Assembly (NCBI GenBank): GCA_947034885.2
Contig: OX344752.2
Span: 10,664,001 to 10,728,000 of the forward strand
From: Thuidium tamariscinum
Lineage: Eukaryota > Streptophyta > Bryopsida > Hypnales > Thuidiaceae
Direction: 5' to 3'
DNA length: 64,000 nucleotides
This document shows, in pieces, positions 35,801 through 48,660 of this stretch (position 1 is its first letter; each line of letters opens with the position of its first letter). Both the position numbers and the translations under genes were made by a program. The notes beneath the pieces were generated by a model that saw only the letters and a program-made list of their open reading frames with translations, was not told where the DNA came from and did not search any database.

Positions 35801-38149
35801 TGACTTTGCGAACCGCTCCTTGAACTCAGCTTCAGACTGACCCTCCCAAGTCCAATCCAGCAGTTGTGGCCGAATTTGAAGCAAGTAATATACATTAGGA
35901 GGCTCCTGGAAGACTGGCTTCAATGGACTAGGGCTCTCTTCTGCCAACGTCGTTGCCTTCTTGCGAGCGGCCATCCTTACTTCTCGTTCTTCTCTATTGA
36001 GCTGCTCCAGTCGTGCAGCTGTGCAATTCGGGAGATTTGGATGATGCATTTTAGTTTTTGGCGTACCTACTCCACTAAGCCAATATTGATGCAATTCATG
36101 GTACCCTTCAAAACTCCCTGTCCACTCAACAATAGCCAAATCCGTAACCTTCTTTCTTCGTTTCTGGTCCGACTCCTCTGCGAGCGTAATAGAAGGGCTA
36201 CCCGAAACACTAGGGGGACGTTTTCTGCTTCGAGGTATTTGTTTGGGCTGAATCAACGGCTGAGCAATTGGAGAAGACTGTTGTACACATAGTGTCGCTG
36301 CAAAAGAATGTGGTGAAGTTCCTCTGACTATAGAAGGGCACGTTTGCTGAAGCGGGGCTGCCAAAGCTGGTTCCTTCAATTCCTGCACCTTGAGGGAATC
36401 TCCCGTTGTTATAGCTTTCACAGGTTCCCCCTCTCCCAGCGATGCAACGATCACAGCTACAAGTTCATCATCTTCTGCCCTGTGACATTCGTAGTTATCA
36501 TCACCACCCACAGAGAAATCTTCAAGTATACCTCCATCAGGTGAGTCCCCAGTGTTTTGAACGTCTTCAGAAGACACATCTCGGGTAGGGGATCCTTCGG
36601 CACTGTCAGAGGTTACCAGTACCCTCCGTTTACCCTTCTTTCCTGTCGATAGAAGTGGACCCTTGCCATGTTTTTCTAGTCCTTTTTGAAGAACTCCTCC
36701 CAAGGCACCCTTCAATTTCTTCTTGGATTTCTGACTGAACCCTTCCTTTGTTGTCTTCTCTGGCGGCACTTGAGCACTCCAGATTGGATCAGCCGTTTCC
36801 CGTGTACCCTTATCTTGTAACCGCACCGGCGAAGCAATGTCGGAGACACTTCCAAGCGGTGCGTGGCCAATGGTGTTACATTTTTCAAAGAGCGGCTCAA
36901 GCTCTCGTGTGTGTGATCGTAAACGTGACCTACAAATTGCAGTCTTGGAAACCACATCTTTTTTCTTCGTGGGCAGTGGTGTTTGAAAGTCCCTTGCGCT
37001 ATCTTCAGAGTCGCTGTCCTTGGCAATGCCTTGTGTTCTGCGTGTAGGTGCCACATCCTCACTGAAGCGCACGACCTTCTGCTGACGCCTAGTGTCACGC
37101 GGACTCTTTGGTAGAACCTGCTGCCCGCCTTTCCCCTCCTTCATCAACGCAGGCACCGTCTCCTTCGCAGACTTGGTACCCTCCTACCGGCCCTTCTTCG
37201 CTTTTTTGACATTGCCGTCTTTGGCAGCATCCACAATGGTCATTGCAGAGGATGCTCGCCTTGTCCTGCTTGGAATAGTATCTTTGGCAGCATCCACAAT
37301 GGCCATTGCAGATGATGTTCGCCTTGCCCCCTTTGGAATCGTGTCTGCACCACCCCTGGAGTGAGAAGCCTGCACTGTAACCTTGGTTGAGGCTGCTTGA
37401 GTGGAACTACTTATTTGGTGAGCCACCCTGGCCTCCACATCCACAGCCTTCCCCTTCCGCATCATTTTTGTAACCTTCCCTTGTCCTCTTCCTTGATCTG
37501 GGTAAGGCAGCAATCGCATAGGATTCCCTGTGTCATCCTTCATAGCAGGACACTGTGACATGAAACGGTGTCGATTCAAGCGCATTTTATTGGTGAATGA
37601 TGTGTCACCACAGTGAATGCACTGGAAGTAGTACCTGACAGGGTCTACAGCACGAGGGATATCAGTCGCTGCCTCCGTTGCGCACTCCTGCAACAGCCTG
37701 GCAAACTCTGATGCAGACCCGTAGTTGACATTATAAGAGCGGTTGTCAATTGTTACTTCCTGAAAAAAACCCTCAGTTGGTGCAAGAGGTTGTACTCTTG
37801 CACTTGATCCCGGAGGATCAACCTGCAAAATCGATCCTCATGTCAAAGACGTCACAATGTCTTCCTATGTAAGTAACAAAGCACATTGGACAAACACAGG
37901 GAACTAGAAAATGGAATTGAGACACTACATACCTTTGAAGTGCCTCCACCAGGAACACCCACAGATTTCAGCACCCTTCGGCCGTTGACCTCTCTGATAG
38001 TAACAGTTTTCTTGAGCTTTGCCATGTCGCATGTGCAGCAATAGAATTTGATGGAAATGCCTATACCACTGAACCAGTTAGTCCAGCCTACTTGTTGAAC
38101 CAAACGAAACACTGGTTCATAGTACAAGTAAGCGTCCACATATTGTACC
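32801..38149 (-). CDS. Paralogue B: zinc finger/ULP1-like protease cargo gene, one TAG
   Basis: Exons (minus): 38149-37933, 37822-35735, 35495-35156, 35041-33748, 33635-32801. Every junction is GT-AG and the phases agree, giving about 1590 residues. An upstream first exon is implied because exon 1 starts in mid-codon. The only disruption is TAG at 37186-37184. Exon 2 has a C2H2-like finger (QCIHCGD...NRHRFMSQC) and a long basic/acidic linker. Exons 3-4 encode a helical region conserved in all three paralogues. Exon 5 is a C48 (ULP1/SENP) protease: His in AHWSLL, Asp in LHMDSA, Gln in FRQRGN and Cys in YECGFF are all present. ULP1 enzymes cleave SUMO or related tags; the substrate here is unknown. 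Kaonashi-type MULE proteins pair ULP1 domains with transposons, and this fits. Confidence 0.8.
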
Positions 38150-38990
38150 CTAGCCCTACCACCAATCAGAAGAAGTATGATTAGTACCATTGAACTTCGA
38201 ATTTTAAACGACCCCTTCTCTTGATTTTGCTAGCTGCATGCCTGCATCATGACGAAGAGCTCTTTGTATTCCCTCCCTAGGCATATCTGAACACTAAACC
38301 CTAGGCGGACTTCAATTGATTAAGTGCTCTTGCTACGCCATGTCCTTGCAAGCATCCAGAACTGAATCACCTAACCTTTGTTTCTCCAAACTGAGACGCA
38401 TTTCAACGTTGTAAGACTAACGGAGTTGGTACTAAAACGTGCATCACTGTTGTGTCACGGAATGAGGACCGCCTGAATAACTGCGCTCTTGAATACAAGA
38501 AAGTCGACTAAGCTTTGACCACGCAGTCTACCGGGAAGACGTGCAAACGCAGCCCCTAATGTCGAACGCAACAAGTGCCGTGAAATTGAAATGCCTGAAC
38601 CCAACAGAAAATCGAACGCAAGAGTAGTACAAGATGGTGAAAAGAGAACCTGTGCGCCCGTGAGGAGTGAAGACAAAGGTGGAGTCGTTGACGATTCGGA
38701 GACCGCTCTTGAGTGGTTTCTGAAGCGATGGGCTTCACACGTGTCCCAAGCTCTGCAAAGGTAATGATTTCGCCCTGCAATTAGGAGCGCATTCAGTGTA
38801 AGAATATAGGCAAAGCGGTGTAAGCACCTAAACCCTAAGAAAAGGCAGCGCAAGCACTTGCCACCAACTACGTCCAAAATTTCCGTGTACTGAAGTAAGT
38901 CTCATTTGAAAGAACTATAGAAAGCAACGAGTGCACAGCAATTCAAGAAACCCAGAACTCGGAAGCCTACGACGTAGCCGAAACACTGCG
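38150..38990 (-). promoter_or_regulatory. Gene B leader with telo-boxes
   Basis: Contains CACTAAACCCTAGG (about 38290) and CCTAAACCCTAAG (38826). A partly coding-like stretch (about 38780-38648) ends GGGCGCACAG before GTTCTCTT, matching the equivalent splice-like site in gene A. GAAACACTG lies at 38106 (coding) and at 38980. Confidence 0.4.
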
Positions 38991-39249
38991 CCACCTTTTC
39001 CGTGCACTGTACGGAATGCCGTATGCCGTCTCATCGATCGACAAAAGTGGATTCATTGAGGCTCGCAGTTGTCCAGACCTCACTCCAAGGCGACGTCATG
39101 CATGCCGAGCGTGCCCCAGCCACCAAACACTCTAAAAACCGAATGTCGTTCTCAAACTTAGAGCCATCAAAAATTGAATTTCCCTATAAAATTTGGTTTA
39201 TGGCTGCCCTAACATTTGATTTCCATACAGTCCTCATATAAAAAATCTA

Positions 39250-41750
39250 AATGCATCACAAATTTCCAAGTTTTCTGCCAAACACTATGATTTTCTTAGA
39301 AAATAAAACATATATGTCAATGAAATTTATTTATTTTTTACGACATGAAAAAATAGGTCTCAGAGGAGACATCAAAGTATATTTATGACTACATATTCCC
39401 TATATAAGAGTGCCATAAATGTTCCGAGAGCATAATCTTTTTATTCCCCTATAGCACATTGGAATGATAAAGAGAAATCTATATGCTAAAAAATTCTATA
39501 TTTGAGGGTACGTGTGCATAAAAATGTAAAAGAAAGAAATGGGTTGCGTACTAAAAGTTTTTGAAGCAAAATGTGTGCAGGAGGAAGAAATGGGCACGCC
39601 ACTGAAGCCTGGTCCAAATGAAAACAGATCTCTGCAGAAAATGGTGTGTGTACTAAAATATTTTAATTGTCCTGAAGTAAAACGTTTGAAAGAGAAAATC
39701 ATGAGGTGTCGAGTATCCAACTACATATAGAAATTCCAAGTGCATCCACCCTAATATGAAGCGAGATGGATAACCCCCCAAAACGTGTATGTGTATAAAA
39801 AAAATTTGGTTTAGATAGAAGAAAATGTTTTAAGGAGCAAAATGTGACTAGTCAAGAAACACAGAAATGTCCCCCCCCCAAAAAAAAAACTTGAAAAGAA
39901 CAAAATAGATCAGTAGACCAAACGCGGTGTGTACATCGCCATCTTGGTTTATATGAAGGAAAAGGCTTAAAAATACAAAACATGAGTTGTAGAAGAACCC
40001 AGAAATTGCCTAAACCAACTAACATTTCATAAAGTAAGATGGATGACCACCTAAACCAGTGTTACTGCAAAAATGTTTTGGTTTCGATGAATCCAATGTT
40101 CTAAAGACCGAAACATGAAATGCTCTAGTACAAGAATATTCACAGACCACCTAACCTTGCAGACATAAAATTGGATCACCTAAAGAACTGGGTTCCACCT
40201 AACCTTGCAGAAAGAAGATTGTATCACCCCAAAAAATTGGTTCTGTAACAAAACATTGTGGTTTACGTACAGGTAAATGGTTGAAGGAACGAAATTTGAG
40301 GTGTGCTAGAACAAAAGAATTTGCACAAACCATGAAATGTTGCACTAGGGAAAATGACCCCCAAAAAAATGGGGTATATACTTTATAACCGAAAATTATG
40401 TTTTAGGATTACCAAAGAGTTTCAAGGAACAAAACAGGAGGTGTCAAAGACCACAAAAATTTCCTAAACAACGAAACCTTGGGTAAAGGAAAATGGATCC
40501 CTCTGATAAATGGTGTGTGCAGTATACAACAAAACACGAACCTTTACAGAAGTAAAACTTCTCCAAGGACTAAGCATGAGGTGACTAGAATCCAAAAAAT
40601 TTGCACGGAGCACAAATTTCATCACAAAGGAAAGTGGATCATCGAAAAAAATGGGTAGTACACTCTGAACCAAAACATTTTGGTTGTGATCAAGCACAGT
40701 GATTGAAAAAACAAAACACAATGTGTCCAAAAACCAAATTTTTTTTAACAGAGCTGAAAATTTGAACAAAGAAAAGTGGATCACCACAGAAATTGGGGTG
40801 TGTAGTGTGTACCAGAAGTCATAAACAGAACGGTTGAGATCAAGCAAAATGTTTTCAAGAATGAAATAAGAGGAGACCGAGAACATAAACAAATTACACA
40901 GACCACGAAACATTGCACAAAGGAAAATGGATGAACCCAAAAAATGGGGTGAATATTGCATACTGTGTAACCTACAATATAATGGTTTACTTAAGAAATA
41001 TTTCTTTAACAAAGAAACATGAAGTGTAGAAGAACTAAAAAATTTGCACAACCCACCAAACCTTGTGTGGAAGAAAATGCATTGAGGAAGAAATGGTATT
41101 TGTGACAATGCTATTTGTTATTTTTAAGCCAAAATTTCTTTGAAGAAAAACATAAGGGATGCAAGTAAAGAAAAGTTTCACAATACTAATTCTTGTGATG
41201 CATGTGGGCAAAAACGTTTATATTATTTCTACCTGTTTTCATCCTACTAACGGATAACATGCTATTGTTAGATGTGAAGAAAGGAAGATTTAAAAAATTC
41301 CCATCTTTGTTGGTATAGGAATGGAAGTTGTCTGTACTTCTTTTGCAAGAAAGGATTGACCCTTCATGGATTTTAATTTTTTGATATCATAGCTAATCCA
41401 TATATACATACATACATGCATGTACACATTGTTTTTCCTGGAGAATCAAAGAAAAAAGCAAAACATATGTGTGTGTGTATATATATACATATTTGAAATT
41501 CTCTATATATATCTTTAACTGTTTGATGGGTTCATTTCATTTGACACCTTTCTCGAAACACTGTATGCATGAAGAGAGGTCTTAATATTCAGGAAATAAC
41601 ATTTCTTGAGACTACTCGAATTTTTTTTTTGAATTCCTATTCAGGGAGACTTGTAGACCCAAATAGGGAAAAACATGAGCCGCCTAACCCTTGGTCACCA
41701 AAACCCTAGCCATTGTTTACATCTGACGGCAGTGAAACACTGGAATACAT
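39250..41750 (+). repeat. Terminal-repeat-derived internal block 2
   Basis: About 14 diverged minisatellite units of about 120 bp (39.53-41.17 kb), then sequence aligning with the body of the right terminal repeat: TGTTTGATGGGTT (41521), TTGACACCTTT, AAACACTGTATGCA, and CAGTGAAACACTGGAAT (41730). The outermost 365 bp, including the GGTGTACACT end, is missing. It lies upstream of gene B in the position the right terminal repeat has for gene C. Confidence 0.7.
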
Positions 41751-42588
41751 TTAGGGGGCGATGAAAGGTGTGTACAATGGTAGTGGTTTCTTGTACGCAA
41801 AAGTCTACAATGTCTATTTTTTTTTAAAATGTAGTCACATACATTATATGTAAACCTCATACCATCTAAATAAAACCTTGTGTCTATATGAGCCAACCTT
41901 TGCCTTGCTCTTAGGATCTCACGAAACGCTGAGTTTCGTGTCATGCACTAAGAAGGGGCGAGGTTGGGTTACTGGTATCTTGCTTGAATTAATGTAGAAA
42001 CAACTATGAAGTTAAAATAATGCTGAATTTAATGAGGGAAAAGTCCATGTGATATTCCAATACACAAGCCACATTGAAAGAATTCAATGCTGCGGAAATG
42101 CACTTAAAACAAAATATAGCCTTGCAGTGAAAGCAGGTGCCCCTCAATTGCTTAGTATACAGTGTTCTATAGTATATATGTACGATGGTTTAGTATTGCC
42201 ACGTTATAAGCAGTTCAATTATGTTTCACTATTAGCCACTGAAATGCGGTCTGTGACAATGAACAAAAAATAGTTGGCAGCCAACTCTCTCACACTGATA
42301 CACTACGCTAAAAAGAGTTGAAACATTAAAACACTATGCACAGCCACAAAGGATTTGGCAAACCACGAGACATTGAGGGCTTCCTGTCAAACAATTCTCC
42401 TTGGAAACTAAAAAAGTTCAACTTGCACTTACAAAACTCATCCGTAGTAAAAACGTTGTGTTCTCCACCCCAATATGCCAACAAACATACTAACACCTCC
42501 ACTACATATCCAGGTCGTCAGCTTTGTCCTCTACCAACTACGTTACCGAACTATGAGCTTCAAGAATTCATCCCCTTGATGATGGACC
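41751..42588. other. Region between internal block 2 and the 3' end of gene C
   Basis: AT-rich. A perfect CGAAACGC-TGAGTTTCG hairpin-like stretch is at 41930. No gene supported. Confidence 0.45.
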
Positions 42589-45500
42589 CTAGACTGCTCG
42601 AAACGGAGGCTCGTAAAGCCCACACTCCGAAGTGATGCTCAACTCATTTGCAATTGCACGGATGACATTCTTCTGCATAGCAGCAGGCTTTCGTGCACAC
42701 ATAACCTCAGCGCAGAACATTGTCTGAGCCTTCTGCACAGGCAAAGGGGGTTCATCTATATGGAAGAAACGAATGTACAATTCCATGAAGCGCAGCATGA
42801 AGAACCCACACTCGTAGTTGCCTCTCTGACGAAACATTGGCACCTTCTTCAAAGGGGGATTTCCAAACAAAGGGGGCTCATGTACAAGCTTCCAGACTTT
42901 CCATAAGCGCTCCGCATGCTCCTGGTGCTCCGACTTCCTATGCAGGTTTGCACTATCTAGGTGCATGAATGAGGACTCTGTTAAAATGAACAGGGAACAA
43001 TGTAAATTGTTCATATATGGCACCACCACTGTGAAGGTCTTTGGGCACTTCATATATATTCTTGAGGGGACAAGATATTGCCGACCCCACCTAACCAGTT
43101 CATCCTCCACCTGCGACTCCCAGGCTGGATGTAGAAGACCTTGCATAAGTGAAGAAGCTATGTAAACTTGGCCTCGTGCCTCTGTTGACAAGCTCCACCA
43201 AAGGCGATGACATAAAAGCTCCACGACATTCTGTCCCAGCATCTTTCTTCCCCTTTGCAGATCTTGGATTTGGTCTATTGGCACTGCCAGAGACTCCGAA
43301 TCAAATCCAAAGAAGTTGATAGTACTAGTAACTTTGTGACATGCAGCCTTTTTGTACACGTCATGAAATCAACAATCAGTAATCCAATTTTTTGGAAGTT
43401 AGTGTTTTGCATGGAATAGAACTGCAGGATAAGGAAAAGAAATAGAGTACCTGGGCAAGGCATCGAGGAGGTCATCCACCTTGAAATATTCATAAGTCTT
43501 CTATATAGAAAGCCTGGAGTCACGCGTCTCCATGCAATCAACCATGTTTTGGGGGGGGAATGTCACGCTTTTTGAATGCTCCACTCTCTGCGCACTCACC
43601 GGGTCTTCTGTAACCACCATGTCTTGCAGAATTTCCAGGTCGTCACTATCGTGAGTATCATCCTCTTCTTGCAAACAAATCTCTGGAGCTGTACTTGCTG
43701 CGGAAGCGAACTCAACAGTCATGTTTCGTGGAGTAGCAAGCATGGAAAACCCTTTTCCCTCGGCAGAATCTGGCTCTGTGCCTACCAAAAACCCCAAAGT
43801 CGTCGGCGTCTCTGAGATGGGCAAACCTTCTAGGTGGAGATCTTCGGTGCAAATGTCATCCATGCGTACTGCGTTCTGACCCTCCACTAGGTCCAACGAC
43901 TCATAAGATATGGGCGGCGCTTGTATCTCAGAGGGTTCCTGCAGTGTTTCATTCCCTGCTTCCGCAAAACACTGCAGAGTAGAAGCGCGGTAGTTCGCCC
44001 AAACTGCGTCTTCATCTTCACGAAACGTTGTCTCCATCGAATTTACAAGATCAATGATTTTCATACGGGTCTCCCTCACCTTTTTAGCCCATGTGGGCGC
44101 CATTGTATCTGCAACCCAACCCATGTCAAAGTCCTCACGAAAGCGGAGGCACCTAGACCAATACTTTGCTTGATCTCCCCAGTGTTCATGTAGGATTGTT
44201 GTCCAGCACTACCTAAATGCAACTGGATAATCCCGTGCAAGGTCTTGCAATGCACGCACACGGACTTGCTCAAGCCAATCCAAAACGCTATCCAAAACTC
44301 GTTCTCCCTTGCCCTCGGTAACAAGTTGTGCGTCCTTCATGATGGTAGATTGCAACAAGTCCCATTCGAAAGATGCCATACCTGCAAATTGATAAGGTGC
44401 TTCAAAGGTGAAGGCGAATACGGCTAGCATGATGTCTCTTTGCCTAGAGCAAAGAGTTCTCACAAGCGAACGACTGAGGCCAAAGACGGGACAAGCCATT
44501 TGCCTCCACCTTCCAAAGACGTTATGGAGGGTTATTCGCATCACTTGCACAAACGCTGTCGGCTTTATTCTAGAAAACGGTTCTTCAAGGATGATGCGCC
44601 GAACCTCCTCAGCCTCCTCGTCTGTAATGCAAATCCAAGTTCACATTAGGTAGTTTTCGTTCCACATCTTATTGTGACACTGTGACTGTGACAGTGTTTT
44701 CTCTTTAACACTGTGACATTATGACAGAAAGACAGTAATGCAATGAATAATGGCATAATGAAGTAATTCCTCCTACAAAGAACAGTGGCGGTTATCACTA
44801 ACCATCATGACGCCAGGGTGGCTGCGGTAGCTTTGCAAGTAGCTCTTTGCTCTCTGAAACAACATACCAAAGAGGGCACCAATCCCACAAAAAAGCCTCG
44901 CGTTTCATTCTCGTGGCTTGACGAAATTTAGACACAGCATCCTCAACCATGCGCTCTTGCTCTTTCTTCAAGTCAACAACATAGGACCGACATTTCTCTT
45001 CATACTCAGCAAGATCTTTAACATACTGTAAGTATGTCCCCAGCAATGAGATGTCTGGTGGGACTTTTCCATATTTCACACTGTAGCACAAAGAGTTTAT
45101 GGCATGGCCAACTGCCACAAATACGTCTGGGTAATCCTCTTCCTGTCAGAGAACAAAGGACGCAAAAAATTAGAGCGATGACATGCATGGAAGATTGGAG
45201 CGCGAGAAATCAATACCTCTGCTGTCGCAGATCTGCAACAGTGCACTTTCAACCATGCTGGAAATTGCCATAACACAAAAGAATGGACGCTCTTGGGAAG
45301 TGAAAAATAGAACCAAAATCAGACACTTCAGAAATTGTAGATTAGAAACAGAAACTAAGGTCAACATTATCTTACCTTTGCCTCACATGTCCACCACATG
45401 ACGCACTGCTTGGTTGCAGCTTGGAATGTTTGAGAGTCCCAAGAGTGTTGAAACTGGTCCTTAAAAGCTTCTTCTGATTGCCCCTTCCACACCCAGTCGA

Positions 45501-47765
45501 ACAACTGTGGCCTAATTTGAAGCAAATGGTAGATGTTTGGAAGCTCACAACTGATTGGCGGTTTAGGGCGGTGGCACGATTCAAGCAAAGCATCTGCCTT
45601 TACACGGGCAGCCATCCTGACCTCCCGCTCATCACGATTTAGACGCTCCATTCGTCCGGACGTGCAGCCTGCTAAGTCTGGATGATACATTTTTGTCTTT
45701 GGAGAACCCCGACCGCTTAGCCAGTATTGATGTAAAGCATAGTTACCTTCGTAATTTCCAGTCCACACCACAATCGCTGATTCATCAGCACTCTTTGGAT
45801 GCTTTTTCGTTGGCGAAACACTGGGCGAAAGTGGTTCTGGCATAGTTTCGGTTTTCAAACCTGCTTTTCGTTTCCGCATTGCAGAAGACTGTCCATGACG
45901 CTTTGAATCTGCCTCGCCACACTCTAGAGGTTTAGGCGCTTCGTCTTTCTTGGTTACAGGCTTCGGTGCTTCAGTAAAACACTGCGGAGGTTCAAATGTG
46001 GTGCATATTTGGGGCTGAGGCTTCTGTGGTACAGGAGAAGACTGTTGATCTTGTTGGACTATGGCAGAAGGGTCCAAAGCATCTTCATGTTGGACGCCCT
46101 CCTCTTCAAGAACACCTTCAACAGGAGTGTCTTCAATGAAGTCCATGTGCATCATCTCTTCAAAGGCATCGTCTTATGACACTGCGGGGTCTTTGGCCGG
46201 GAACTCCGTGTCCACATCCGCCATGCCTCCAGAACCCTGCTTTGTAGGTGACTCGTCCTTGCTTTCATCTGAGAGAAGTACACGGCATCTTCTTTTCTTC
46301 AGTGGTGTCACCTTTAGTTCTGTGCATTCCCCGGCAAGGACCCTTGATGTTGACTGAGTCCCTACATTTTGTTTCGATTGTTTCTTCTCCTTCTGCCCTG
46401 TTATATATGTTGTTGTTGCATCTGCCTGACTCCCAGTACCCCAAACAGGATCCAATGCTTCTCCAATAGGCTTGCTCTGAGCCTTCAACTTCGAAGCAAT
46501 TTCCAACGCAGTTCTACCCGCAAGCTGGACATCAGGGTCAAGTTCCAACGCAGTTCCACCCGCACGCTGTACAATTTTGTGGCAGTGTTTCAGAGTCGAC
46601 CGTAGTGGCTGATGGACGTTTATTTCTTTCCTCTTTGCACTCCTTGTCTTCTGGAAGTCCCTATCGGTACATGCAGTCCCACTCCCGGTCCTACTGTCAC
46701 GCGTCCCTTTCGCCGGTGTTAAATCATCGGAAAACCGCACAGTCTTCTGCTCCTGTGTACTCTGAGGTGCACTTGTCTTGTTATCAGCACCTTTGTTGTC
46801 ACAGCACTTTGACTGTTCTTTCCCTTTCACATTACCCGTATTGTCTCCCTGTACCGTCTTCTCTGTCCTTGCTCCACCACCCTGAGCAACTTCTGCAATT
46901 GTATTTGTCGATGGTGATTGTCTGGTTCCCTTCCGAATTGTAGTAGCCTCCTTCTTGGCCTTGAAGGGCTCCACTCTCACCTTTGTTGAAGCCATCGCAT
47001 CCTTAATGCCCTTGTTTGTGACAAGCTTCATCGCCACATCCACGGACTTCCCCTTCCGAATCATTTCGGAATTTTTTCCTTGACCTCTCCCTTGATCTGG
47101 ATAGGGCAACATGCGCAAAGGATTTCCTGTGTCATCTAACACGGCAGGACACTGTGCCATAAACCTGTGATGGTTCAATCGTTTTTTGCTGGTGAAGGTC
47201 TGGTCTCCACAGTGAATGCATTGGAAAAAATAGCGGACGGGGTCAACAGCGCGTGGTATGTTTGTAACAGCATCAGTGGCGCATTCCTGTATGAGCTTAG
47301 CAAATTCTTCTACTGAGCCATAATTGACGTTGTAAACATGACCATCTATCGTAAGAGCTTGACAGAAACCCTCGTTCACTGAGGCAGCCTTTCCTTCGGG
47401 AGCTGTCGTAGGTGATGGAGATGGTATCTGCTCCAAAGCAGCGCCATGTCAAAAACAAAGGAGAAGGTGGCCAGTACCAAAAGATAACAACATACAAGGA
47501 AGACTGAAGCCAAGAATAGTAGACTGAAACATTGCATACCTCCGACTTTGTAGCCTCTCCACCCTTCGCCGCATTTCCTTGCAGCTGCTTAAGTGCACCA
47601 ACTGTGCCAGTCGTTGTCTGCTCATGCCTTGTCATTTTGCATGAGCAATAGGGAGCCACCCCTTTGAAGTCAGCAGTTGTAAACCAATTCGCCAAACCAA
47701 TCTGGTCACCCCACCGAAACACAGGGCAATGATAAAAGTAATAGTCCGGGTAATGAAATCCAATC
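42589..47765 (-). pseudogene. Paralogue C: zinc finger/ULP1-like protease cargo gene, three stops
   Basis: Exons (minus): 47765-47540, 47427-45376, 45142-44803, 44621-43451, about 43345-42589. The finger block (QCIHCGDQTF...HHRFMAQC) and linker are like gene A. Stops interrupt it: TAA at 46176-46174, TAG at 44211-44209 and TAG at 43503-43501. The C48 domain retains His (LHCSLF), Asp (MHLDSA), Gln and Cys (RQRGNYECGFF); the Trp after His seen in B is Cys here. The protein also ends earlier than B. It lies next to the right terminal repeat and is transcribed away from it. The last acceptor site is uncertain. It probably makes no full product, but the zinc-finger part to 46174 is open. Confidence 0.8.
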
Positions 47766-48660
47766 CTGCAATGAATTCAAACGCGGGCACTTAGAGGGGG
47801 CTGTAGGAATACTTCTAGTTCACTGTGAAAGAAGGCGATGGTGGATCAATAATGAAAAATTGAAGTCAGTTGTAGAAGAAGGTAGCTTGACAATTGGAAG
47901 TGAACTCCCGAACCCTAAATTTTGACCTCCCTGAGTCCCTGGGTTCGTCATTGGAGTAGCCAAGCTTCAAGCGGGGATAGCACTGAATCCATCAAACCCT
48001 AAACACCCATCTCAAATGACTGAAGTACAAGAAGCAATGTGTAAGCCCTAAACCGCAGCTACACCCAAGTGCCTCCCTTCATCGGCATACGCAAACAAAA
48101 GACAACAGCAATGTTTTTGAAAACGCCCGGCACCCTAAGCTTCCATCTCTCAAACGGAATAGACATAAAATCCAAGTGACGATGAACAATGAAGCGGCCC
48201 ACAAAACAAAAGAATGTGAAAATTGAACCTCTGTAAGCGAAGCTGGTGGAGGTGCCCCGCTGCGGAATTGGAGGTCCAATGTCGCAGTAGTCTTGCGTAA
48301 TGGGAGCGAAGAACTCCCACACTCCAGCACCCCTTCCAGCGATCATGATTGTGCCCTCCATTTGAACCTGAAGATGGTGGAAGGAGCACTCGAGTACTTC
48401 TAAACCCTATGACTAGGCAGTGTAAGTGCTTCCTTGAAATGTTCCACTTCAGTTCTACACCACTGGATCCTAAGGAAGGAGAACTTGCACTACAAAGACA
48501 AGTGCACCACAATGAAACCATGAATCGAACGAGCGAAGAAGAGCACAGCAACAAATTTCGCAAAACACTACCGCTGTTGCAAATGGAATACAGTGATTGC
48601 CGTAATTGCATTGTTCTAACACAGCAGAAGGGTTTAGGTTAGGTTTGGAATAACCAAACC
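47766..48660 (-). promoter_or_regulatory. Gene C leader with telo-boxes
   Basis: Contains GAACCCTAAATT (47919), CAAACCCTAAACACC (47994), GCCCTAAACCGC (48045), CTAAACCCTATG (48400) and GGGTTTAGGTTAGG (48631). A coding-like frame starts at ATG 48361 (MEGTIMIAGRGAGVWEFF) and aligns with gene A at 19.75-19.87 kb, so it may be the first exon. Confidence 0.45.

Noticed and set aside
40464-41108. 214-codon minus-strand frame
   Set aside because: It runs through the diverged 120-bp minisatellite. Its Phe/Leu/Ser-rich composition reflects T-rich repeats and no paralogue supports it.
41461-41510. GT/TA microsatellite
   Set aside because: A short simple repeat without further context.
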